From Rhizobacter sp. (lineage in GTDB: Bacteria; Pseudomonadota; Gammaproteobacteria; Burkholderiales; Burkholderiaceae_C): 15,960 nucleotides of DNA. The translations under genes were made by a program, and so were the position numbers. The DNA is taken from contig JACMKJ010000201.1 of NCBI GenBank assembly GCA_014380155.1, positions 1 to 15,960 of the forward strand. Reading direction: 5' to 3'. Under the pieces are notes generated by a model. It did not search any database, was not told where the DNA came from, and worked only from the letters and a program-made list of their open reading frames with translations. Shown here in pieces: positions 7,606-15,685 of the stretch (its first letter is position 1; the number at the start of each line of letters is the position of its first letter).

Positions 7606-9453
7606 ATGCTGAAGATTGATGAACTGAAAGTGGCTCTCGACGCCGACTCGGGCTTGGTCAAGGCCATTGATGGCTTGTCCTTGTCCATCAAACGCGGCGA
7701 GACCTTTGCGCTCGTGGGCGAATCGGGTTGCGGCAAGAGCATGACGGCGCTGGCTCTGATGCGCTTGTTGCCCGAGAGCGGCGAGATCACTCACGGCAAC
7801 GTGGCACTCGAAGGCGAGGACGTGCTGGCCTTGCCCGAGTCGCAGATGCGCTCGGTGCGCGGCGGCAAGATCGGCATGATCTTCCAGGAGCCGGCGACCA
7901 GCCTCAACCCCGTGATGCGAGTGGGTGCGCAGATCGTCGAGGCGATCGAAGCCCACACCTCTTTGCGTGGTGACGCGGCGCGCGCCAAGGCCATCGAATG
8001 GATGGGCAAGGTCGGCATCCCCGAGCCCGAGCGCCGCATCGACGAATACCCATTCCGCTTGAGCGGTGGGCAAAAACAGCGCGTGATGATCGCCATGACG
8101 CTGGCGGCCGAGCCTGACTTTCTGATCGCCGACGAGCCGACGACTGCGCTCGATGTGACCATCCAGGCGCAGATTCTCGACTTGCTCAAGAAGCTGCAGA
8201 AAGAGCAGGGCATGGGACTGCTGCTGATCACCCACGATCTGGCGGTGGTGTCGGGCATGGCAGATCGGGTGGCGCTGATGTATGCAGGGCAGATCATCGA
8301 GGTGGCCACGGCGAAGGAGTTTTTTCAGTCGCCGCAACATCCGTATGCGCGGCTGCTGCTCAATGCCTTGCCCGATGCGCGCAAACGCGGCGGCACGCTG
8401 GCTGCGATTGCCGGCACGGTGCCTGCCTTGTCGCAAGAGTTTCTGGGTTGCCGCTTTGCGCCGCGTTGCGACCGGGTGATGCCCGAGTGCCACCACACGC
8501 TGCCCGAGTTGATTCACACCGCCGACCAGCACGTGGTGCGTTGCCTGCTGTACCGAAATGGCGCACAACCGTCTCGCATCGAAAGTGTCGCGGCCGACGC
8601 TGAAGCCAAGACGGTGAGGGCGGATGCCGGGCAGTCGCTTCTCGATGTGCAGCACTTGTCGGTGCGTTTCCCGATCCGAAAGGGCTTGTTGCAGCGACCG
8701 CTCGGCTACTTCAATGCGGTGAACGACGTGTCGTTCAGCATTGGTCCCGGTGAAACCCTGGCCCTGGTGGGCGAGTCGGGCTGCGGCAAGACCACCACCG
8801 GCAAAGCCATCGTGCAGTTGTTGCGCAAACAGGCCGTCATCGAAGGCAAGGCGCTGTTCCAGGGGCAAGACTTGTTCACCCTTCAAGGCGAAGCACTGCG
8901 CAGTGCGCGAAGCGCGATCCAGATCATCTTCCAGGACCCATTCGGTTCATTGAATCCCCGCATGCGGGTCTTTGACCTGCTGGAAGAGGGGCTGCTCGCA
9001 TTGCGCCCGGATATGAGCGCCGCGCAGCGACGCGACGAGCTTGAAACCCTGGTCGACAGAGTGGGCTTGCGACGCGACGCTTTGCAGCGTTATCCGCATG
9101 AGTTTTCCGGGGGCCAACGCCAGCGCATCGCCATCGCACGTGCGCTCGCACTGAGGCCGAGCCTGATCGTTTGCGACGAACCCACCTCGGCACTCGATGT
9201 GTCGGTGCAGGCACAGATCCTCAACCTGTTGCGCGAGCTTCAGCGCGAAATGGGTGTGTCGTACCTTTTCATCACCCACAACATCGGCGTTGTGGAGTAC
9301 ATCGCCGACCGCGTGGTGGTGATGCAGCAAGGTCGGATTGAAGAATCAGGCGCCAGCCATGACGTGTTGAGCGAGCCGCAATCGGCTTACACGCGCACGC
9401 TGCTGGCGGCCGTGCCTCGGATCGAGACGCAAGCTGACGCCGAGCTGACATGA
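7606..9453 (+). CDS. Double-domain ABC ATPase of the peptide-type importer (DppD-DppF/YejF type)
   Basis: One 615-residue cytoplasmic protein carries both ATP-binding cassettes that drive the importer. First half: Walker A GESGCGKS 38-45, Q-loop Gln94, signature LSGGQ 152-156, Walker B ending in Glu177, switch His210. Second half: Walker A GESGCGKT 389-396, Gln443, signature SGGQ 501-504, Glu525, His558. After the first cassette comes the oligopeptide-importer C-terminal segment LGCRFAPRCDRVMPEC with Cys282, 288, 295 and also Cys313. These are placed like the residues that hold an iron-sulfur cluster in DppD/OppD proteins. The second half ends soon after its cassette and lacks this segment. 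All catalytic residues are present in both halves. The gene follows the permease by seven bases, and its stop overlaps the next start as ATGA (9450-9453). The layout equals yejABEF, but the substrate cannot be read from sequence. Confidence 0.96.
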   Translation: MLKIDELKVALDADSGLVKAIDGLSLSIKRGETFALVGESGCGKSMTALALMRLLPESGEITHGNVALEGEDVLALPESQMRSVRGGKIGMIFQEPATSLNPVMRVGAQIVEAIEAHTSLRGDAARAKAIEWMGKVGIPEPERRIDEYPFRLSGGQKQRVMIAMTLAAEPDFLIADEPTTALDVTIQAQILDLLKKLQKEQGMGLLLITHDLAVVSGMADRVALMYAGQIIEVATAKEFFQSPQHPYARLLLNALPDARKRGGTLAAIAGTVPALSQEFLGCRFAPRCDRVMPECHHTLPELIHTADQHVVRCLLYRNGAQPSRIESVAADAEAKTVRADAGQSLLDVQHLSVRFPIRKGLLQRPLGYFNAVNDVSFSIGPGETLALVGESGCGKTTTGKAIVQLLRKQAVIEGKALFQGQDLFTLQGEALRSARSAIQIIFQDPFGSLNPRMRVFDLLEEGLLALRPDMSAAQRRDELETLVDRVGLRRDALQRYPHEFSGGQRQRIAIARALALRPSLIVCDEPTSALDVSVQAQILNLLRELQREMGVSYLFITHNIGVVEYIADRVVVMQQGRIEESGASHDVLSEPQSAYTRTLLAAVPRIETQADAELT

Positions 9454-10772
9454 ACACTGCGGACATCGATGCAGAGGTCGGTCTGGCCGAGCGGCTCATG
9501 CAAAGAGGCGAGGTTCTGCAAGCGGAGCTTGTTTATCGACGGGTGCTCGATCTGGTTCCCGCGCACATGGCGGCTTCACGAGCGCTGTCCCAACTCGCTC
9601 TGCTGCGCGGTGATTCGACACGGGCCGCTGAACTCCTGGGCGAATTGGTGCGGGCGCACCCGAATGATGCGCAGTTGGCGCTTGATCATGCTGTTGCGCT
9701 CGCTGAAGGCGAGCGATTGCGCGATGCCATAGACGTGATCGAAGCTTCACTTGTGTTCAACCCGAAGCACTTTCCTTCGTGGCTGCTGCTGGGGCACATC
9801 AGAGAAGCCCAAGGCGATGGCATGGGCGCATTGCGAGCTTGGTACCGGGCCGTGATTGGCGCGCAGCTCGAAGGACACTGGAAAGACCAGGGTTCCACAC
9901 CACCCAATCTGCTCGCGCCTGTGGTTCATGCGATTGAGCAGGTTCGTGCCGGTCGACGTGAGTTGCTGTTCGACGTCTACGCGAATCTGCGTGCTCAGCA
10001 TGGCGTCAACGCACTGAAGCGCGTTGACCGCGCACTGTCCGGGTACCTGAAGGAGTGGGATTCGACACCAGGCGATCCGCGGCAACGCCCGCGGTTTTTC
10101 TTCTTCCCGGACCTGCCCAACACACCGTATCACGACCCGTATCTTCAGCCGTGGGCGAAGCGACTGGAGGCATCTTTCGCGGCAATTCGTGATGAGGCGC
10201 TAAGGGTCTGGACGGAGGGCCAACGGCTACAGAATTTCCTGGAGCTGTCTGAAAACTCTCGACTCGAAGACTATTTGCAGGGTGATGGTGTGACGCCCGC
10301 GTGGGAAGCGTTTTTCTTCTACCGTCACGGGCATCGTTTTGATGCAAATCACGCACTGTGTCCGCGCACAAGCGAAGTGCTCGAGTCGATTGATCTCTGC
10401 CGCATCGATGAGCAGGCTCCGGAGATCTGTTTCTCGGTGCTCAAACCTGGCTCGCACATCATGCCGCACTACGGTGTGACCAACGTGCGCCTCGTCATGC
10501 ACTTGCCGTTGATCGTTCCGGCCCATTGCGCACTGAACCTGATCGACGTGGGAGAGCATCACTGGCAAGAGGGCAAGTCGATGATGTTCGACGACACCTT
10601 TCAGCACGAAGCGTGGAATCGCTCGAACGAAACGCGCATTGTCTTGCTCATGGATTGCTGGAACCCGCACCTGACGCGTGTAGAGCAACTCGCAGTGAAG
10701 CAACTGGTCGAAATGATCAGTGGATTTCATCTGGCGGACAGGGCTCCGAACCTACCGGGGCCGCTCCGCTAG
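9450..10772 (+). CDS. TPR-domain aspartyl/asparaginyl beta-hydroxylase-like dioxygenase
   Basis: This is a 440-residue protein, probably cytoplasmic because no signal peptide or membrane helix is seen. Residues 1-140 read as TPR-like helical repeats (for example 8-40, 41-75, 76-108 and 109-140, with motifs such as SWLLLGHIREAQGD). Residues about 280-410 match the aspartyl/asparaginyl/proline hydroxylase fold, an Fe(II)/2-oxoglutarate oxygenase. His340 in MPHYGVTNVRLVMHLPL and His386 in DDTFQHEAWN are the likely iron ligands, and Arg396 in NETRIVLL the likely 2-oxoglutarate anchor. The same fold includes LpxO, which hydroxylates lipid A, but LpxO has membrane segments and no TPR. Its ATG overlaps the ATPase stop, so it looks translationally coupled to the importer; a TonB-dependent receptor follows. 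The target could be a protein side chain or imported ligand; neither can be told from sequence. Confidence 0.9.
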   Translation: MNTADIDAEVGLAERLMQRGEVLQAELVYRRVLDLVPAHMAASRALSQLALLRGDSTRAAELLGELVRAHPNDAQLALDHAVALAEGERLRDAIDVIEASLVFNPKHFPSWLLLGHIREAQGDGMGALRAWYRAVIGAQLEGHWKDQGSTPPNLLAPVVHAIEQVRAGRRELLFDVYANLRAQHGVNALKRVDRALSGYLKEWDSTPGDPRQRPRFFFFPDLPNTPYHDPYLQPWAKRLEASFAAIRDEALRVWTEGQRLQNFLELSENSRLEDYLQGDGVTPAWEAFFFYRHGHRFDANHALCPRTSEVLESIDLCRIDEQAPEICFSVLKPGSHIMPHYGVTNVRLVMHLPLIVPAHCALNLIDVGEHHWQEGKSMMFDDTFQHEAWNRSNETRIVLLMDCWNPHLTRVEQLAVKQLVEMISGFHLADRAPNLPGPLR

Positions 10773-11152
10773 CAAGCTTGCAGCCCACATCCCAGCCTAT
10801 TCGGCAACGCATGTTGCGAACGGCCAACGCTCGTCATGCCCGGCTTAGGGGAAAGGCTCCAAATCGAAATGGCTCGGTCGAAGCTCTAGGGAGCGGCGAG
10901 AGCAGCAAAACACCTATGAAAACGTCGGGGGTGAGTGACATTTCCCGAGCGCTCGGAAGCGTTCTGCTCACGACCTGGTGGCATCTGCGCAGACGGTCAA
11001 GGAATACCCTAGACGAGGCAAAGTTCTGGTTCCGTGACAATTGTTTTACATGTTTTCGCAGACGAGACAAAGCCGGTTTACAGAGCCGGCATGCGCCTTG
11101 CTCGGGAACTTGGTCTATCGACAACCTTTCTTTGCTCAGCACAGGAGATCCC
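10773..11152 (+). other. 380-bp intergenic region upstream of the TonB-dependent receptor
   Basis: No convincing gene is seen. A perfect 10-base palindrome, GCAAGCTTGC, lies at 10772-10781 directly at the hydroxylase stop. An AT-richer patch at about 11031-11056 contains ACAATTGT (11037-11044) and is the most likely promoter area, but I found no good sigma-70 pair and no Fur-box-like repeat. A weak hairpin, GCCGG 11072-11076 with CCGGC 11086-11090, lies in the probable leader. The receptor frame happens to stay open backward through this region, but with no sign of coding. Confidence 0.5.
11143..11147 (+). promoter_or_regulatory. Ribosome binding site for the TonB-dependent receptor
   Basis: AGGAG is spaced five bases from ATG 11153. 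It fixes the start of the receptor and rejects the much longer in-frame extension upstream, because the signal peptide then begins at residue 1. Confidence 0.75.
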
Positions 11153-13945
11153 ATGTTTAGAAGAACGAAGATTTACACGGGTGTCATCGTCGCCCTCGGC
11201 GGTACGCTCGCAATCGGCAGTGCCCCAGCTTTCGGGCAGCAACAGCTGGAGCGGGTTGAAATCACCGGCTCGGCCATCCGCCGCATCGACGCTGAATCTG
11301 CATTGCCGGTTCAAGTTCTCCGCAAGGAAGACATCGCCCGCACCGGCGCGACATCCACGGTTGACCTGCTCCAAAAGCTTTCCGTCATGCAGGGCGCGAC
11401 CAACGAGGCATCATCTGTCGGCGGCAACACCGCAGGCTATTCGGGTATCTCGATCCACAACATCGGTGAAGAGCGCACTCTGGTGCTGCTCAATGGCCGC
11501 CGTCTGACGCAATTCGGTGGTCAAACGCTGACCGGCTTCGGCGCCGGCATGGACTTGAACGCGATTCCTGTTTCATCGATCGAACGGATTGAAATCCTCA
11601 CCGATGGCGCGTCCGCGTTTTATGGTGCTGACGCCATTGCCGGCGTGGTTAACTTCATTACCAAGCGCGACACCACTGAAGGAGACATCACCGTTGGTAT
11701 TTCCAAGCCACGGGCTGGCGCAGAAGAAAAGCGGGTCTCCTTTACCAAGGGGTTTGGCTCGCTGGCGCAAAACGGTTTCAATGTCGTGGTGTCGGGCTCA
11801 CATGATGAGCGCACCCAGCTGAACTCCACCGACCGCGATTTCGCCAAGACCGGCAAGATTTTCTTCTCGAAGGATGGCAAAAACTATCGCTTCCAGCAGT
11901 TCTCGGCCAGCCCCATCCCGGCCAATGCGCTCGATGACCAAGGGCAGCTGATCAGCCCGTATCTCCTGACCAACGGATCCTGTCCGGTCAACACGTTCCG
12001 CGTGACGGCGCCCTACAACGACGGCTCGGGCCTGGTTGACGACTACTGCGGCTTCGACTTCGTTGGCGCGCTTGAAATCTACCCTGAGCGCAAGCGCGAT
12101 TCGTTGATGCTGTCGGGCACCGCCAAGGTCGGTAACCACGAACCTTTCGTTGACTTCCTGTGGTCACGCACCACCCAAGTTTCCCGCATCGCACCTGTGC
12201 CTGGAGGCATCTCCATTCCTGCCGGCTCGGCGCTGCACACCCAGTACCTGCTGCCGCTGGGCATCACCGGCAACAGCACGGCGTTCTACCGGATCGCTGA
12301 CCTCGGCAAACGCACCAACGACGACGAGGCCAAGTTCATCGAGTTCGCCTTGGGCTCGAAGGGGCTGGTCGCCGGCTGGGACTACAACACCCACTACAGC
12401 CATTCGCAGAGCGACGTCAAGCAAAGCCTGTCGGGTTACCCCGGCGCACTCGCGATCGGGCGCCTGCGTGCCAGTGGCGCCCTGGATCCTTTCGTTCTGG
12501 CGGGTCAGCAATCAGCAGCCGGCGTTGCTGCCTTGAACGCGGCCAACTACAAGGGTTACTGGGACGGTGGCGTGGCCAAGCTCGACCAACTGGCGATTCG
12601 CGGTTCGCGAGAACTCTTCGCCATGCCGGCTGGGCAGGTGATGCTCGCCGCTGGCGCCAATGCCAACATCGAGAAGTTCGAGTCCAAGCCCAGCCTGTTT
12701 GCCCAGGGCTTGCTCTCCGACCCGGTGGCCGGCACCCTGTGCGACCCCACCGCAGTGCCCAACACCTGCGACCAGCGCTTCGGTGACGCCTCGGCATCGC
12801 CTCCTTACTCGGCCGACCGCAAGTCATATGGCGTGTTCGGCGAGTTGCTGTTCCCGCTCATGAAGAACCTTGAGCTGGGTACGGCGCTGCGCTATGACCA
12901 CTATTCCGACTTCGGAAACGCCACCACGGCCAAGGTCAACTTCCGCTGGACGCCTGAAAAGAGCATTCTGGTTCGCGGCTCGGTCGGCACCGGCTTCCAC
13001 GCTCCGACGGTGCCGCAAGTCGCGGCTTCGCGGCGCCCGTATGGCGTGACGGAAGACAACTACACCTGCACACCTGAACTGGCAGCTCAGGCCGCCGCCC
13101 AGGGCGCGGTCTGCCAGCCTGGCAATCGCCAGTACGACCAGATCGCGGGGGGCAACGCCAACCTGAAGCCTGAGAAGTCCGTGCAAGGCACCCTGGGCAT
13201 TCGCATCGAGCCCAGCAGCCAAGTGTCGTTGGGTGTCGACCTGTGGCACGTGGGCATCAAGGACGCGTTCGGTCAGCTGACGGAACAAGAGGTGTTCAAC
13301 AACCCGGCGCAGTACGCCAGTTCATGGAGTTCGCTGGTTGACATTGGTACCGGCACCAACTACCTGGCGTTCGTGGCCCAGAACGAGAACCTCGGCAAAA
13401 GCTACTCGACCGGGCTTGACTTCGATGTGGTGGGACGCGTCAGAACCGGCCTCGGCGAATTGACGTCTCAGCTTGCGGCGACCTACATGATTCGTGAAGT
13501 ACAGCAGCTTCAGGAAAACGGACCCTACTACTCCGCGATCGGCAACAACAACCCGAACCTCGGTGACGTGACGTTCCGCTGGCAAGGGCGTTGGACGAAC
13601 ACCCTGAAGAGCGACAAATTTGCGGTGACGGCCGGCGTCAACTTCAAGTCGGGTTACACCGACGTCGTGCAAACCGCCGATCGGCTCGATGCCTCGGGCA
13701 ACGTAATCCCGGGGGGCGAGGAGCAGGTGCAACTTCAGATCAAGCGGTTCTTCACGCTCGATCTGCAGACCCAGTTCACGCCGATCAAAGCCTTGTCGTT
13801 CACCTTTGGCGTGTTGAACGTGTTCGACACCGATCCTCCCCTGTCGCTCAAGACCGCGGGCGGTGGCCAACAGTTTGGCTACGATGATCGATACTATGAC
13901 TCGCGTGGCCGCACTTACTACCTCAACGCTTCTTACAAGTTCTAA
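11153..13945 (+). CDS. TonB-dependent outer-membrane receptor
   Basis: The 930-residue protein is a gated outer-membrane channel that imports a scarce ligand using TonB. A signal peptide (FRRTKIYTGVIVALGGTLAI) ends near AFG at 26-28. The TonB-box-like segment is LERVEITGSAIRR (32-44). The plug domain spans about 47-172, with VLLNGRRL, IPVSSIERIEILTDGASA and YGADAIAGVVNFITKR. The beta-barrel follows, with the usual late segments GSVGTGFHAPTVPQ, GGNANLKPEKS and FTFGVLNVFDTDPP, and it ends in phenylalanine after YYLNASYK, the outer-membrane assembly signal. Cysteine pairs in the loops may form disulfides. Size and the very conserved plug resemble receptors for peptides, sugars or siderophores; ligand not predictable. 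It is preceded by the hydroxylase gene and a 380-bp gap and is followed by a strong terminator, so it may be its own transcription unit. Confidence 0.96.
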   Translation: MFRRTKIYTGVIVALGGTLAIGSAPAFGQQQLERVEITGSAIRRIDAESALPVQVLRKEDIARTGATSTVDLLQKLSVMQGATNEASSVGGNTAGYSGISIHNIGEERTLVLLNGRRLTQFGGQTLTGFGAGMDLNAIPVSSIERIEILTDGASAFYGADAIAGVVNFITKRDTTEGDITVGISKPRAGAEEKRVSFTKGFGSLAQNGFNVVVSGSHDERTQLNSTDRDFAKTGKIFFSKDGKNYRFQQFSASPIPANALDDQGQLISPYLLTNGSCPVNTFRVTAPYNDGSGLVDDYCGFDFVGALEIYPERKRDSLMLSGTAKVGNHEPFVDFLWSRTTQVSRIAPVPGGISIPAGSALHTQYLLPLGITGNSTAFYRIADLGKRTNDDEAKFIEFALGSKGLVAGWDYNTHYSHSQSDVKQSLSGYPGALAIGRLRASGALDPFVLAGQQSAAGVAALNAANYKGYWDGGVAKLDQLAIRGSRELFAMPAGQVMLAAGANANIEKFESKPSLFAQGLLSDPVAGTLCDPTAVPNTCDQRFGDASASPPYSADRKSYGVFGELLFPLMKNLELGTALRYDHYSDFGNATTAKVNFRWTPEKSILVRGSVGTGFHAPTVPQVAASRRPYGVTEDNYTCTPELAAQAAAQGAVCQPGNRQYDQIAGGNANLKPEKSVQGTLGIRIEPSSQVSLGVDLWHVGIKDAFGQLTEQEVFNNPAQYASSWSSLVDIGTGTNYLAFVAQNENLGKSYSTGLDFDVVGRVRTGLGELTSQLAATYMIREVQQLQENGPYYSAIGNNNPNLGDVTFRWQGRWTNTLKSDKFAVTAGVNFKSGYTDVVQTADRLDASGNVIPGGEEQVQLQIKRFFTLDLQTQFTPIKALSFTFGVLNVFDTDPPLSLKTAGGGQQFGYDDRYYDSRGRTYYLNASYKF

Positions 13946-13981
13946 GTAAAGCGTCGACGACGACGGATTTGTTCGTCTCTG

Positions 13982-14013
13982 TGCCCGCTGGCCACAAGCC
14001 GGCGGGCATTTTT
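13982..14013 (+). terminator. Rho-independent terminator after the TonB-dependent receptor
   Basis: An 11-bp stem (13982-13992 with 13998-14008, one G-T wobble), a five-base loop CACAA and then five T (14009-14013) form a textbook intrinsic terminator 36 bases after the receptor stop. Confidence 0.93.
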
Positions 14014-14060
14014 GTTAACCTCAAGCGCTTGTGCTTTGACCAAACTGGAGACCCCAGGGT

Positions 14061-14717
14061 ATGGATTTTTCCAAGAGACAAGCGGACCCGAGACGCCACC
14101 TCACCGGCATCGCGTTCGTTGTTCTATTCCATGGCTTGCTTGTCTATGGCCTGATGTCGGGCCTGGCGAGAAAGGTCGTCGATGTGGTGCGCGCGCCCAT
14201 CGAGACCAAGGTGATTGAAGAGATCACCAAGCCGCCCCCACCGCCTGAAGTGGTGGTGCCGCCGCCGCCCAAGCTGGAGGCCCCGCCGCCGCCGTTCATT
14301 CCGCCGCCTGAAGTGCAGATCGCCACGCCGCCTCCGGTGGTGCCAACGATCACGGCAACGACCCCAACGCCACCCGTGCAGACGGCCATTGCACCTATCG
14401 CGCCGCCAACGGCTGCACCCGCACCGCCGGCACCTGCGGCAGCACCTTCGGTCGGTGCCAACTGTCCGGGCTACAAGCAAGTGTTGATCGACGCCGGGTT
14501 TCCGCGTGAGGCCACACGTGCGCAGATCGAGGCAGGTGAGGTCACCGTGTCGTTCACCATCGGCCCCAATGGCGAAGTCAAGAACCTTGCGATCGTCAGG
14601 TCGACGAACCGTGCGTTCAATCGACACAGCCTGGAGGCCGTAGCGCAGTTCAAGTGCCAGGGGCAAGGGCAGGATATTCCAGGTGTTCAGGTCACTGCGA
14701 GCTTCAACACAAAGTGA
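14061..14717 (+). CDS. tonB: TonB energy transducer
   Basis: TonB spans the periplasm and passes proton-motive force from ExbB-ExbD to outer-membrane receptors. The 218-residue protein starts with a short basic cytoplasmic tail and one membrane helix at about 15-35. His24 matches the conserved transmembrane histidine of TonB; the usual serine four residues earlier is Val20. Residues 57-130 form a proline/alanine-rich spacer with many PPPP blocks. The C-terminal domain (about 134-218) shows the family pattern GEVTVSFTIGPNGEVKNLAI, followed by SLEAVAQF. Two cysteines, Cys135 and Cys199, might form a disulfide. GGAG at 14047-14050 is a modest ribosome site. It lies just after the receptor terminator and 95 bases before exbB. 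Called TonB rather than TolA because of the C-terminal pattern and neighbours. Confidence 0.94.
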   Translation: MDFSKRQADPRRHLTGIAFVVLFHGLLVYGLMSGLARKVVDVVRAPIETKVIEEITKPPPPPEVVVPPPPKLEAPPPPFIPPPEVQIATPPPVVPTITATTPTPPVQTAIAPIAPPTAAPAPPAPAAAPSVGANCPGYKQVLIDAGFPREATRAQIEAGEVTVSFTIGPNGEVKNLAIVRSTNRAFNRHSLEAVAQFKCQGQGQDIPGVQVTASFNTK

Positions 14718-14812
14718 CTCCCGTTTATCCGAGCCCATCAGCTCAATCAGAGTCGCCTCACCCGGCAGGCTCGTTTCAAATCCCTCTTCATACAAGTCGA
14801 TCGGAATAAAAC

Positions 14813-15658
14813 ATGTCATTCACCAAGAAACTGAACTCTCTCGCGACCGCCGTGGTGGTGATCGCCGCTTTCGCAATGGCTCCTGCATACGCACAAGCCC
14901 CAGCCTCCGCGCCTGAAGCCGCGGCCGCGCCGGCACCTGCTGCAGCCCCTGCACCGACGGCGGCGCCTGCCGCCATGGTCAGCAAAGAGACGGTCGAGAA
15001 CCCGTATGACCTGAAGCACCTCTGGGCGCAGGGCGACATCGTGGCCCGTGGCACGCTGATCATCCTGGTGATCATGAGCCTGGCGAGCTGGTACATCCTG
15101 GTGACCAAGCTGTTCGAGAGTTTCAAGCTGAGCTCCGAAGCCAAGTCTGCGCGCGAGAGCTTCTTCAAGTCGGCCACGCTGCAAGAAGGCATGAAAACGC
15201 TGAAGGCCGGTAGCGCGTTCCAGTTCATCGCCGAGAGTGGCGTCGAGGCGGGCAAAGACCATGCGGGCGAGCTCACCGCCAACATCGACCGCAACACCTG
15301 GATCGGCATGAGCGTGCAGCGCGCCATCGAGAACGTGCAGAGCCGCTTGCAAGACGGCCTGGCGGTTCTCGCAACCGTCGGCTCCACGGCACCGTTCGTC
15401 GGACTGTTCGGCACAGTGTGGGGCATTCTGAATGCGCTGACCGCCATCGGCATTGCCGGCCAAGCCTCCATCGACAAGGTGGCCGGCCCGGTGGGCGAGT
15501 CGCTGCTGATGACGGCCATTGGTCTCGCGGTCGCTGTGCCTGCAGTGCTTGGCTACAACTGGCTGGTGCGTCGCAACAAGGTGACCATGGAGTCCGTGCG
15601 CAGCTTCGGCGCCGATCTGCACGGCGTGCTGCTGGGCAGCCGCGCGTCGGCTCGCTGA
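14813..15658 (+). CDS. exbB: ExbB proton-channel subunit (MotA/TolQ/ExbB family)
   Basis: ExbB is the pentameric inner-membrane part of the TonB motor. The 281-residue protein has a cleavable signal peptide (cut probably after AYA at 25-27) and an Ala/Pro-rich periplasmic linker at about 28-55. A membrane helix follows near 80-98 (TLIILVIMSLASWYILV), then a cytoplasmic domain, and two further helices. These contain the family hallmarks ATVGSTAPFVGLFGTVWGI and GPVGESLLMTAIGLAVAVPA. This longer form with a signal peptide is common in Burkholderiales and Pseudomonas. Start ATG 14813 places the signal peptide at residue 1; the ribosome site is weak (GGAATA). The 95-base gap before it shows no clear promoter or terminator. 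ExbD begins 27 bases after its stop. Confidence 0.95.
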   Translation: MSFTKKLNSLATAVVVIAAFAMAPAYAQAPASAPEAAAAPAPAAAPAPTAAPAAMVSKETVENPYDLKHLWAQGDIVARGTLIILVIMSLASWYILVTKLFESFKLSSEAKSARESFFKSATLQEGMKTLKAGSAFQFIAESGVEAGKDHAGELTANIDRNTWIGMSVQRAIENVQSRLQDGLAVLATVGSTAPFVGLFGTVWGILNALTAIGIAGQASIDKVAGPVGESLLMTAIGLAVAVPAVLGYNWLVRRNKVTMESVRSFGADLHGVLLGSRASAR

Positions 15659-15685
15659 TCCGTCCGTCACCCTCAGGAGCGCCTT

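Noticed and set aside
5952..7790. 612-codon open frame on the - strand
   Set aside because: It is antisense to the permease genes, its translation is full of His, Gln, Arg and Asp without domain sense, and such frames are common opposite GC-rich genes.
11034..11062. GTGACA (five of six matches to a -35 box) as receptor promoter
   Set aside because: No acceptable -10 hexamer at 16-18 bases downstream.
10526..11152. In-frame extension of the TonB-dependent receptor by about 209 codons
   Set aside because: It overlaps the hydroxylase gene, shows no protein-like pattern, and a signal peptide plus AGGAG fix the start at 11153.
10834..11154. 106-codon - strand frame in the gap before the receptor
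   Set aside because: No recognisable domain and no convincing ribosome site; composition fits chance.
14012..14040. TTGTTA and TTTGAC as a sigma-70 promoter pair for tonB
   Set aside because: TTGTTA overlaps the terminator T-run and the -10 match is poor; not enough for a call.
14231..14345. CCG-rich repetitive stretch as a DNA repeat element
   Set aside because: It simply encodes the proline-rich spacer of TonB.
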